DNA from: Sipunculus nudus
Lineage: Eukaryota > Annelida > Sipuncula > Golfingiida > Sipunculidae
Assembly: GCA_026874595.1 (NCBI GenBank)
Contig: JAPPUL010000084.1
Coordinates: forward strand, 235,001-299,000
DNA: 64,000 nt
Reading direction: 5' to 3'
The notes beneath the pieces are model-generated. The model saw only the letters and a program-made list of their open reading frames with translations. It had not been told where the DNA came from and searched no databases. Every line of letters begins with the position of its first letter. The first letter of the stretch is position 1. Both the position numbers and the translations under genes were made by a program. Below are positions 18,001 to 25,174 of this stretch, piece after piece.

Positions 18001-19365
18001 GAGGCATCCTTAAACTTCACAAAGGCGTTACGGCTTGGGACTAAGAATGCAAAGGTATATGCAGGACTTGGAGAGAGTCATTATTTTCTTAAAAATTACG
18101 AAGAAAGTCTTTCTAATTTAGAGCATGCAATATCAAACGGATTTAGATCTTATAAAATATATAAATACCTAGCAAAGACATATTTTAGTAAGGGAATGTA
18201 TAGCGATGCGATAATAAATTATACTAATGCACTTGAGCTTGATGGTAGTAACTGGGAAGACTATTATGATCTAGGGTATGCATATTACCAAGAAAAGGAA
18301 TACAAAGAGGCAATAGATAAACTAAAGATATACATATTAAGTGCTGAGTCAGATGATACAAAGCAGTTTGAGAAGGCATATACGTTATTAGGCTTAGCTT
18401 TAAAAGAAACAGGGGACATAAAGGGGACAATAGAGAGTTTTTCAAAAGCAATATATTACACACAAAAAGAAAATAAACATGATGAGTTATATCCACCGAT
18501 ACGAGGTTTTAGGGAGCTTGAGGAGATATTTCAAAACGTTGACAAAGTAAAGAATGCGCAGCTTAAAGAGGAAAAAGCAGATTTCATACCGCAGGTACTA
18601 AGAGTGCTAAGCAGTGAGATAAATCCATATATGGGAAAGATGAAGAGATTCTTAGATGATATGGAAAATGATATTCAAAGTTATCGTAAGGTATTAAATA
18701 AAGTATCTGAGGGATTTAAAGTAAATGATAAGGAAATGGAAGTTGTGGGTGAGAATGGAGCAAGGAGTTATTATGGGATAATAGATCGTATTGAAAATAA
18801 TATGACTAAGGTAAGAAGTGATTTATTAAAAGGAATAAGTAACTTAAATACGATGTTTAGGAATGTAGATTACGCAGGATATGGAAGGGAGAGTGTAATA
18901 AATATAAATAGGCTGCTTGAATCTAGTATTGAGACAATATATAAAGGTGGTTTTAGTAATATAACAAATATAAAAAAGGACTTTGGAGCGGTTCCAAATA
19001 TAAAAGGAAATGAGGAGCAGCTTAAACATATATTCGTTATACTCTTTTTGAACGCAAATGAAGCGATAAAGTTAAGAGGGGTTTTAGCTGGGGTAGTAGA
19101 GGTACGGACAGAACGTATAGAAAATGATATATTTATAAGCATAAAAGACAATGGTATGGGAATAAAGAAGTCAAATCAGGAGAAAGTCTTTTCACCATTC
19201 TTTACAACTAAGGATAAAGGAGAAGGCGTGGGTATAAACTTATATCTTGCAAAGCAGTTTGTTGAAGGGCATGGAGGAACAATATCATTTAGGAGTACTT
19301 ATCAAATAGGAACAATTTTTACAGTAAACCTCCCAATAAAGGTATATAGCACGGTAAATTCTTAA
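15028..19365 (+). CDS. Giant TPR protein with C-terminal histidine-kinase-like ATPase domain
   Basis: The 1445-residue protein has no signal or membrane segment, so it is probably cytoplasmic. Residues about 60-1150 are some thirty 34-residue TPR units (recurring YYNLG, EAI and ALELNP elements). Residues 1185-1310 look like a kinase dimerisation region, and 1320-1440 are a HATPase_c domain: N box NANEAI (1342-1347), DNGMGI (1374-1379), FSPFFTTK and GEGVGINLYLAKQF. The H-box equivalent reads LSSEINPYMG, with Ser1196 where HEINPxxx kinases have His, and no other His occurs before H1334. It may be a pseudokinase or scaffold. No response regulator is adjacent; the NtrC-type one at 49020 is an orphan. 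Confidence 0.85.
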   Translation: MKNSIVFDYTKYRVQLTCIEIFKENKDLKTLPINELLDTNKIGHLESLIETFRSKIEKNKEDDLSYYLWGMTLGNLQRYDEALKKFKEACDANPNYYEAYLSWGKMLYGLGQYEDAQDKLLKALDIKPSKYEALFYYGLILNKLDKQEEAKEYFELGLEANPGDYKCYYNLACTEYKLKNYVESSINFAKSLDLEDADYDSVYNLANSLSKEGKYEESKRAYEKAISLNEAGVESYFNLGVLEYGEGAYESAIEKYLKVLELSPLDANALNNLGIIYYKTKRYEASITRYKKGILINPGNEALYNNLGVSLNRLNRLSEAKEEYIKALKLNEADAKIASNFASLLSELGKHEKAQELLRAAIRTTPLEPRVYNNLGVVHARLSNFREGIINFREAIKLNKANEESYYNWEQCIWHMVKEGMLSSGDEIFFTGLGDLYVGKGEYEKALRIYEEVEERKLSKEIGIEVLVNIGICNFELREYEAATKYIKKALEIVPEDNTLQNRLGLSLYYTKKYEESYTHLKRAKELNPQLKDINYHIGNVLCKLKEYREGIEYYELELKEGREFGELYINLGDAQKELKENDKALESYKRGLSLEEDFGDGFIRLGMLLNEMGEYEQSLEYLKRALIYFPKDDKLYLEIGLVSKVLGKQRESISYIKQSLELNEISAEAHNSLGEVYIETRNYQGAISALSKAIELRPDNVKAYNNLGKVYHKMKKYTKAQKQYTMSLSIDKDNFEGQKGLGITYLSLEQYEEANTKFAKANRLKPKNVDIYFEWGLTQYYLSNFEGAIDKFSKYIYVKGSYHRAYFYIALCYLGLNNLEDSESNLRKVLELNRQDYEVFYYLGEVLQRQEHYEEAISYYKKSLQLNPSYSKSYIKLGEAYYGSKDYEQAINTYEKAISFNKKDGEGYIRLGNVLSKVGRNEEALESFKKASELNVYDPIPYISWGNILLEVEDYEDAVKKYKIALQYKPEDIEVQIRCGQALVKLKKYKEASLNFTKALRLGTKNAKVYAGLGESHYFLKNYEESLSNLEHAISNGFRSYKIYKYLAKTYFSKGMYSDAIINYTNALELDGSNWEDYYDLGYAYYQEKEYKEAIDKLKIYILSAESDDTKQFEKAYTLLGLALKETGDIKGTIESFSKAIYYTQKENKHDELYPPIRGFRELEEIFQNVDKVKNAQLKEEKADFIPQVLRVLSSEINPYMGKMKRFLDDMENDIQSYRKVLNKVSEGFKVNDKEMEVVGENGARSYYGIIDRIENNMTKVRSDLLKGISNLNTMFRNVDYAGYGRESVININRLLESSIETIYKGGFSNITNIKKDFGAVPNIKGNEEQLKHIFVILFLNANEAIKLRGVLAGVVEVRTERIENDIFISIKDNGMGIKKSNQEKVFSPFFTTKDKGEGVGINLYLAKQFVEGHGGTISFRSTYQIGTIFTVNLPIKVYSTVNS

Positions 19366-19419
19366 GAGATTAGATGTCTTTTTTTAATTATGATATAGCT
19401 TTAAAGTTATTTAGTAGTT

Positions 19420-20121
19420 TTAATCTTCTTTAACTTCAAAGTATGAAAAGGTTTTATTTAGCTTATTCTTAATAGAACGTGCATTGAAAGGGTCAATAGA
19501 CCAACTATCATCAACAATGATGTTATAATAGTAAAATCCCTTGCTAAAGGTAAGAATTATTTCAAATATACCATCACCCTTGCTTATCATAGGTAATGAG
19601 TAGCTATTCCAATCGTTAAAATTGCCAACTAAATAAACATGTTTGGCATTATAGTTTCTATAAATAAATCTATAAGTATTCTTCTGTCCTTTAACTCTTA
19701 TAGGATTTTTAGTTGTGTTATAATTAATAATATCTTCTTTTAAGTCAAAGTATGAGACATCGTAGCCATAACTATCCTCAATTAGGTTATTATTTCTAGT
19801 GTCAGTGATAAACTCGCCATCAACAAGTATTTTGTATTTATATCTACCCTTTTTAAGTTGAAAAAGCTCATACCTGCTTTCTAAAAACAAAGTCCAATAT
19901 CCATCCCAACTGCCTAATGCATTAATATTCTTTTTAAAGGGATATTTTAATTTCCAATTATCAAAACTTGATTTTAAATAAACGCTTGAGGCATGGTTAT
20001 TATGATACGAAAACTTTATTCCGTCTCTTGAGATAATAGGATTTATATTATTTTGTGTGTAACTAATTCCTGTCAAAAATATACTTCCTGTAATTATTGT
20101 TATAAAAGCTCTTAGATGCAT
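19420..20121 (-). CDS. Exported protein with two glycogen-binding (CBM48/AMPK-like) domains
   Basis: The 233-residue product has an N-terminal signal-like segment (residues 5-20, TIITGSIFLTGISYTQ). Two early-Set/CBM48-type beta-sandwiches follow: residues about 30-125 (VYLKSSFDNWKLKYPFK to YKYKILVDGEFITD) and 135-230 (YRFIYRNYNAKHVYLVGNFNDWNSY to YYYNIIVDDSW). VYLVGNFNDWN is the typical carbohydrate-binding strand of AMPK-beta-like domains. No catalytic domain is present. It lies downstream of glgC on the same strand, suggesting a link to glycogen, although an exported location would be odd for cytoplasmic glycogen. Confidence 0.75.
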   Translation of the reverse strand: MHLRAFITIITGSIFLTGISYTQNNINPIISRDGIKFSYHNNHASSVYLKSSFDNWKLKYPFKKNINALGSWDGYWTLFLESRYELFQLKKGRYKYKILVDGEFITDTRNNNLIEDSYGYDVSYFDLKEDIINYNTTKNPIRVKGQKNTYRFIYRNYNAKHVYLVGNFNDWNSYSLPMISKGDGIFEIILTFSKGFYYYNIIVDDSWSIDPFNARSIKNKLNKTFSYFEVKED

Positions 20122-20177
20122 ATGTCTTGTCTCAAATTCTTTGTCTTAAATTTTTTGTCTTAAATATATAAAATATG

Positions 20178-20206
20178 AAAAGGCATAATATATTATGAAG
20201 CCTTTT
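20178..20206 (-). terminator. Hairpin between glgC and the CBM48-like gene
   Basis: The arms AAAAGGC (20178-20184) and GCCTTTT (20200-20206) enclose a segment that itself contains an ATAATATATTAT palindrome. It lies about 85 bases after the glgC stop in minus-strand transcription. A second small inverted repeat, TTCTTC-G-GAAGAA, is at 20211-20223. It may act as a terminator or attenuator that lowers expression of the downstream gene. Confidence 0.42.
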
Positions 20207-20290
20207 GGGATTTCTTCGGAAGAAGAGAATAAAAGGATAAGGGAATAAAAACAGAATAAAAAACAAAAGATTATTTTAATAATATGAGCT

Positions 20291-21496
20291 TCATATAATA
20301 TCTTCAGGCTTAAAGCTTTTTGGTATAACCCGAATATTATCTTCTGCAATGGTTGCAAAGTGCCTATCTTTCTCAACATCGTAGCCAATATAAGTATTTT
20401 GGGGTATAACAACATTCTTCTCGATGATACTTTTTTTGATATGAGCACCCTTACTTATAACACAGTGTCCAAAAAGGATTGAATCTTCAACTAAAGCATC
20501 TTCTTCCACGATGACCCCAGGAGACAAGATAGAATTCATAACAGATCCCTTAATGATAGAGCCACCTGTTATAATGTTGTTATAGAAAGATATGTTATTG
20601 TTTTTATTGTCAATCATTGTCGGAGTACTATTTTCTTGATAAGTTCTATATTTCCAATCTTCGTTATATAATGATATGGGGGCTTTAGGCTTTAGAAAAT
20701 CCATATTAGCGTCATAAAACGATTTAATTGTACCAACATCTCTCCAGTATAACGGATTAGCTGTTTTAGGGTCCTGATGAGCAAAAGAATATACATTGTT
20801 ATACAAAACCATATTAGGGATTATATCCTTGCCAAAGTCATGCGATGAGGCAGAACGTGCGTCAAGTTTAAGATTATATAATAAAACGTCTTTAGAAAAG
20901 ACGTATATACCCATAGACGCAAGTGCCATAAGTTTGTTACCCGGGATATGTTTAGGGTTTTTAGGTTTTTCTTCAAAGCCGATAACTTTATTTTGTTCAT
21001 TAATATTTATGATACCAAAACCTTTAGCCTCACTACATCTAACGGGTACGGTAGCAATTGTTAGATCTGAGTTTTTGTCAATGTGATACTGTATTATATT
21101 TCTATAATCCATCTCATAAATATGATCCCCAGAAAGTACAAGTATATAATCAAGATTCATGCGTTCGATGGTGTATAGGTTCTGAAATATAGCGTCAGCC
21201 GTTCCGCGATACCAACTCTCCTCATAAATCTGTTGGGGTGGGTAAACATCGACATATTCATTCAAAGCAGGTGATAATACACTCCAGGCGTTACGTATAT
21301 GCTTTTGCAATGAATCGGAAAGATATTGCACCATAACGTTAATGTTTCTAATACCAGAATTGATACAATTACTTAGAGTGAAATCAATAATTCTATATTT
21401 ACCGCCAAAAACAACTGCAGGTTTACATCTATCTTCAGTAAGAGGATAAAGACGGCTTCCTTTGCCACCGGCCAAAATAATAGCAAGCACTTTCAT
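20291..21496 (-). CDS. glgC: Glucose-1-phosphate adenylyltransferase (ADP-glucose pyrophosphorylase)
   Basis: The 401-residue enzyme makes ADP-glucose from ATP and glucose 1-phosphate, the committed step in glycogen synthesis. The nucleotidyltransferase signature is N-terminal (ILAGGKGSRLYPLTEDRCKPAV), then FGGKYRIIDFTLSNCINSGI. GTADAIFQNLY and ILVLSGDHIYEMDY form the active-site region. GFEEKPKNPKHIPG is the conserved sugar-phosphate-site segment. The C-terminal left-handed beta-helix hexapeptides (SILSPGVIVEEDALVEDSIL) are present. An inverted repeat lies in its leader. The phosphoglucomutase at 50437 would supply the substrate. Confidence 0.96.
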   Translation of the reverse strand: MKVLAIILAGGKGSRLYPLTEDRCKPAVVFGGKYRIIDFTLSNCINSGIRNINVMVQYLSDSLQKHIRNAWSVLSPALNEYVDVYPPQQIYEESWYRGTADAIFQNLYTIERMNLDYILVLSGDHIYEMDYRNIIQYHIDKNSDLTIATVPVRCSEAKGFGIININEQNKVIGFEEKPKNPKHIPGNKLMALASMGIYVFSKDVLLYNLKLDARSASSHDFGKDIIPNMVLYNNVYSFAHQDPKTANPLYWRDVGTIKSFYDANMDFLKPKAPISLYNEDWKYRTYQENSTPTMIDNKNNNISFYNNIITGGSIIKGSVMNSILSPGVIVEEDALVEDSILFGHCVISKGAHIKKSIIEKNVVIPQNTYIGYDVEKDRHFATIAEDNIRVIPKSFKPEDII

Positions 21497-21854
21497 GATA
21501 TATTTGTTTAACTATAAATGATTTTAATTGTACTTTGGTAATTTTTTTTTAATTACCTAAAGTCTACTAAAGAATATATAGTAGTAGAAGTAAATTAATA
21601 AAATAAATGTTTATTAAAATTGGTAATACAAATTAAATGGCTATATTTAGTAATCTTTTATTTTAAAATGTAATTTTATTTATAGTGGTGTATAATTTAA
21701 ATTAGAGTATTTTAATATCCGATATTTTTGAAAAAAATAGTTAGATTTAAATAGCTAGATATTTAATTTTTTTTAAAACTTGTTTTTAGCTTGTTATTAT
21801 ATAAGGAATATAATATGCTAAATATGCTAAAGCTACATTATATAACAGGGGTAT
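21497..21854. promoter_or_regulatory. Divergent AT-rich spacer with an inverted repeat upstream of glgC
   Basis: This 358-base spacer separates divergent glgC and the amidohydrolase gene and has no coding potential. The one clear structure is GGTAATT (21537-21543) and AATTACC (21551-21557) around a T run, extended by CTTT/AAAG to 21533-21562. It sits about 37 bases before the glgC start and could be a hairpin or operator. I could not identify promoters with confidence in the remaining A/T-rich sequence. Confidence 0.35.
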
Positions 21855-21860
21855 ATGAAA

Positions 21861-23102
21861 ATGGGTAAGGTTTTATTGCGCTCAGGATATATAGTCAGTC
21901 CTTATGAGGTAATAAAATCAGGCTATATAGATATAGAAGGACAAATGATATTGGGAGTTGGCAGAAGGCAAGCAGGGCAGCGAACTGTAGATATAGAGCT
22001 TGATGATTACATAATGTATCCCGCACTAATAAATGCACATGATCATTTATTGGGTACATACCTGCCAAAGATAGGTACAGGGAGGCCATATCTTAATTGG
22101 CATCCATGGGATATAGCTTTAAAGGCCTCAGAAACTTATAAAGAACGAGGAAAGAATGAGAATATAGATATATACTTTCTTGGAGCTTACAAGAATCTTT
22201 TATCTGGCGTATTAACAGTATCTGACCATATACCGCATATAATAAACGATAAATTCATACCTAGTATGCCTATACGAGTTTTGAAGGATTACTCGCTTGC
22301 TCATGAGGTATCAAGTTATGATTTAAGATGGGGAGATGGGGTTGAAGTAGAACATACAAAAGCAGTAAGAAATAATGAACCGTTTATAACACACATAGAA
22401 GAAGGGTTTGATATGGAGTCAATGAAGGGAATAGATTATTTATTACAAATGGAAGCGTTAACAAAAAACACTGTGTTGATACATGGTATAGCCTTATCAG
22501 ATAAAGATATAGAGGTAATAGCAAGACGTGGAGCACATTTAGTGTGGTGTCCTGTATCAAATGTTTATATGTTTGAAAAGACAGCAAGGGTTAAAGAGAT
22601 AATGGATGCAGGAGTTAATGTATCACTTGGAACTGATTCGCCTGCATCTGGCTCAGCACATATACTTGAAGAATTAAAGTTTGCAAAAAAGATGTACAAA
22701 AAGATGTATGGGGAAGAGCTTTCTTATAAGCAACTAGTTTATATGGTTACAATAAATCCTTCCAAGGCTCTACAGATATCAGATAAATTAGGTAGTATAG
22801 AAAAAGGTAAGATGGCAGAATTTGTGTTAATAAAAGACAAAGGACAGGAGCCATATAAAACATTGGTGGATGCTTCCTTAGAGGATATATCCCTAGTTAT
22901 ATACAAAGGGAAGCCGATATATGGAGATAAGGAGCTATCATGGGTATTTGAATATTTTAATGTAAGCTATAAGGTTTTCAAGTTGGAGAGTAAGGATAAA
23001 ATAATAAATGATGTAAGTGATCCTCTGGGTTTATTATATAAGATACAAAAGACATTAGGATTTAAGAAAGAATTTGATTTTTTGCCTATAAGTGCAGGGT
23101 AG
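21861..23102 (+). CDS. Amidohydrolase-superfamily metal-dependent hydrolase, substrate unknown
   Basis: The product has 413 residues from ATG 21861. A second in-frame ATG lies at 21855, but AGGGGT at 21847-21852 is better spaced for 21861. The family metal sites are visible: INAHDHLL after the first beta strand, THIEEGFD, LIHGIALSD, and the aspartate in SLGTDSPASGS. The C-terminal composite sandwich has KLGSIEKGKMAEFVLIK. The architecture is that of cytosine-deaminase/chlorohydrolase-type enzymes. An aminofutalosine deaminase role could be considered given mqnC in the window, but nothing specific supports it. The next gene starts 16 bases downstream. Confidence 0.82.
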   Translation: MGKVLLRSGYIVSPYEVIKSGYIDIEGQMILGVGRRQAGQRTVDIELDDYIMYPALINAHDHLLGTYLPKIGTGRPYLNWHPWDIALKASETYKERGKNENIDIYFLGAYKNLLSGVLTVSDHIPHIINDKFIPSMPIRVLKDYSLAHEVSSYDLRWGDGVEVEHTKAVRNNEPFITHIEEGFDMESMKGIDYLLQMEALTKNTVLIHGIALSDKDIEVIARRGAHLVWCPVSNVYMFEKTARVKEIMDAGVNVSLGTDSPASGSAHILEELKFAKKMYKKMYGEELSYKQLVYMVTINPSKALQISDKLGSIEKGKMAEFVLIKDKGQEPYKTLVDASLEDISLVIYKGKPIYGDKELSWVFEYFNVSYKVFKLESKDKIINDVSDPLGLLYKIQKTLGFKKEFDFLPISAG

Positions 23103-23118
23103 GGGGCATAAAAGATAA

Positions 23119-24087
23119 ATGGCGTTAACAAGAAATTATAAAGAAGGTTCAATAATTTATTTTAAAGGCGACTTAGGCAAGGAGATGTATATATTAAAAC
23201 ATGGGCTTGTAACGCTTACAGACAATGGACTTACTGGGACAGAATTAAATATAGAGAATTTAAAGGAAGGGGATTTTTTTGGAGTTAAGTCAGCGTTAGG
23301 TAGTTTTCGGAGGGAGGAGACTGCGGAAGTAAAGATAGATTCTATAGTAATAGTACTAAACCTTTCGGAATTTGAGATAATGGTATCAAAGAATATAGCT
23401 TTGGTTTTAAATATGTTAAAAAGATTTAGTACCCAATTACGTCTTATAGGCAAGGAGGCGGAGAAGTTATTGTCTCGGACAGGCGAGGAGTATACAAACG
23501 AGGTGTCATTATTTAAACTTGGGGAACACTACATGCGGGTTGGCAATTTTGCGGGGGCACAGTATGCACTACATAAATATATAGAACATTATCCTAAAGC
23601 GGAGAATGTTTATGAAGCACATAAATATATAGATATGGCGTTGAGGAGTCAGCCATTGTCAGGAGATACACAAAAGCTTGGAGATGCCAAAGAAGATAAT
23701 AAAAATATAAAGCGAGAGGAGTTATGTGATCTTGGTCTTGATGCCTTAGATGCGAAGAAATATAGTAATGCAATAGAGTATTTTGAAAAGGTAGAAGGAC
23801 TTGATCCTGGCGTAAATAGGACAGATACTATAGGATTAAAAGCGCGATTTAATAAAATATATTGTTATTATGAACTAGGAGAATATGAAAAGGTACTAAG
23901 CCAATATACAGAATTTGTAAGAGATAATAAAAAGAGTAGTTATGTAAAGGATGCTCTATACTATATAGGACTATCTTATAAGGAGTTAGGGGAAAAGGAC
24001 AAGGCAAAAAGCTTTCTTGAAAAGGTGTCATCCTTAGGAACGGATGAGGTAAGTCAAAAAGCAAAAAAGCTAATAAATGAGCTATAA
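23119..24087 (+). CDS. Protein with degenerate cNMP-binding domain and C-terminal TPR repeats
   Basis: The 322-residue protein starts with a CRP-like beta-roll (residues 1-115: YFKGDLGKEMYILKHGLVTLTD, GDFFGVKSALG). The phosphate-binding cassette is altered to FGVKSALGSFRREETAEV and lacks the usual Gly-Glu and Arg-Ser-Ala, so cAMP binding is doubtful. Residues about 125-320 are TPR/Tol-associated-like repeats (YMRVGNFAGAQYALHKYIEHYP, DALYYIGLSYKELGEKDKAK). There is no HTH. It lies 16 bases after the amidohydrolase and probably forms an operon with it; a protein-interaction role is likely. Confidence 0.78.
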   Translation: MALTRNYKEGSIIYFKGDLGKEMYILKHGLVTLTDNGLTGTELNIENLKEGDFFGVKSALGSFRREETAEVKIDSIVIVLNLSEFEIMVSKNIALVLNMLKRFSTQLRLIGKEAEKLLSRTGEEYTNEVSLFKLGEHYMRVGNFAGAQYALHKYIEHYPKAENVYEAHKYIDMALRSQPLSGDTQKLGDAKEDNKNIKREELCDLGLDALDAKKYSNAIEYFEKVEGLDPGVNRTDTIGLKARFNKIYCYYELGEYEKVLSQYTEFVRDNKKSSYVKDALYYIGLSYKELGEKDKAKSFLEKVSSLGTDEVSQKAKKLINEL

Positions 24088-24157
24088 AGTATAGTGGTTT
24101 TAAAAAGAAAGCCAGGATATTAGTTTTAAAAAAAAAATTGGTTTTTAAAAAGAGAAG

Positions 24158-24183
24158 CTATAGAATAAAGCTATAGAATAAAG
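24158..24183 (+). repeat. 13-bp tandem duplication upstream of the second CRP-like gene
   Basis: GCTATAGAATAAA occurs at 24158-24170 and 24171-24183, about 37 bases before the start of the CRP-like gene and 25 bases before a second 13-bp duplication. Confidence 0.82.
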
Positions 24184-24206
24184 TAATAATAAATAATTGG
24201 TGAGCG

Positions 24207-24232
24207 ATGGATATACTATATGGATATACTAT
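24207..24232 (+). repeat. 13-bp tandem duplication of the translation start of a CRP-like gene
   Basis: ATGGATATACTAT occurs at 24207-24219 and 24220-24232. The first ATG has the better ribosome-binding-site spacing (GGTGAG at 24199-24204) but now reads a nine-codon frame ending in TGA at 24234-24236. The second ATG opens the long gene frame. Collapsing the repeat to one unit would put the gene's own ATG directly behind the ribosome-binding site. Confidence 0.9.
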
Positions 24233-24870
24233 ATGACAAATTCGGCAAAGTAATAGAGAAGGGACACATAATATTTTGTGAGCATGAGCCTGGCGATGAT
24301 TTTTATTTAATTCAATCAGGAGTAGTAAAGATAACGAAGGTGGTAAAGGGCAAAGAGAGGATATTGGACATATTAGGAGAGGGAGATATATTTGGAGAGA
24401 TGGCGTTATTAGAGGACGTACCACGTAGTGCAACAGCAACCGCTGATACAGAAGTTAAGGTATTAAATTTTAACAGACAAAACTTTGAAGGACTTTTAAA
24501 GGCCAATCCAGCAATAGCAGTAAAGCTGTTAAAGATATTTAGTAAGCGAATATATGAGGCAAAACGAAGGCTTGAGATATTGAGTCTAACAGATTCAGAT
24601 GCAAAGATAGTAGATACCTTGTTGATGTTGGCAGAACAAAAAGGGATATCAGATTCAGAAGATGTTAATATAGTGGAGATAGAAACAGATCAAGAGCAGG
24701 TGTCAAGATGGTGTGCAGTGAAGCTAGAAGAAGGCAGCAAGATATTAAAACATTATGCAGACATGGGAAAGATAGAGATAAGAGGGGGAAAAATATTGCT
24801 TAAGAGTGTAAATGAGCTTTCTCGCTTTGTATATAATAAACGTAAGCTCCAAAGTGAAGAATTGCGTTGA
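24220..24870 (+). CDS. CRP/FNR-family transcriptional regulator
   Basis: The 216-residue protein has an N-terminal cNMP-binding domain with the cassette FGEMALLEDVPRSATATAD, including Gly-Glu and Arg-Ser-Ala, and the dimer helix AIAVKLLKIFSKRIYEAKRRLEILS. The C-terminal helical region resembles a winged helix (QEQVSRWCAVKLEEGSKIL, then a KIEIRGGKILLKS wing) and is not classical. It is likely a DNA-binding regulator responding to a cyclic nucleotide, paralogous to 11410-12063. The start is disturbed by a 13-bp duplication that leaves a short overlapping upstream frame. Confidence 0.82.
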   Translation: MDILYDKFGKVIEKGHIIFCEHEPGDDFYLIQSGVVKITKVVKGKERILDILGEGDIFGEMALLEDVPRSATATADTEVKVLNFNRQNFEGLLKANPAIAVKLLKIFSKRIYEAKRRLEILSLTDSDAKIVDTLLMLAEQKGISDSEDVNIVEIETDQEQVSRWCAVKLEEGSKILKHYADMGKIEIRGGKILLKSVNELSRFVYNKRKLQSEELR

Positions 24871-24972
24871 AGAATTTGTATAGCATGTTTTTGATATAGA
24901 AAAAGCCTTTAAAAAAGTCCCACAAAAAGTCTAAAAAATATTATATTAGGAAATTGTTATAGAAGATAAAAA

Positions 24973-25045
24973 GGGCCTATAGCTCAGGTGGATAGAGCAG
25001 TGGTTTCCTAAACCATGTGCAGAGGTTCAAGTCCTCTTAGGCCTA
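24973..25045 (+). tRNA. tRNA-Arg (anticodon CCT)
   Basis: The cloverleaf folds by eye. The acceptor arms are GGGCCTA (24973-24979) and TAGGCCT (25038-25044), with a terminal G-U pair and discriminator A. The D arm is GCTC/GAGC. The anticodon stem is GTGGT/ACCAT with loop TTCCTAA, giving anticodon CCT (reads AGG). The T arm is AGAGG-TTCAAGT-CCTCT. CCA is not encoded. AGG codons are common in this AT-rich genome. The rest of 24871-25174 holds only the 19-bp repeat before prfA. Confidence 0.95.
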
Positions 25046-25110
25046 AGATATTTATTATGGGATAAAAAGTCAATTATAAAAGCAAGGCAGCGGGCAAGGG
25101 ACAAGAGCCG

Positions 25111-25164
25111 GAGGGAAAGAGGTAATCGAGAGAGAAAGAGGTAATTCAGAGGGAAAGAGGTAAT
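25111..25164 (+). repeat. Three 19-bp repeats carrying Shine-Dalgarno-like cores before prfA
   Basis: A unit of about AGGGAAAGAGGTAAT plus four variable bases occurs three times with a 19-base period; the GGTAAT cores start at 25121, 25140 and 25159. Each contains AAAGAGG, a good anti-16S match. The last is about 10-15 bases before the TTG start of prfA. Confidence 0.85.
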
Positions 25165-25174
25165 AAAAAAACAT

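Noticed and set aside
20146-20448. 100-codon minus-strand ORF between glgC and the CBM48-like gene
   Set aside because: Most of it overlaps the 3' end of glgC in another frame, and the rest covers a hairpin; there are no motifs.
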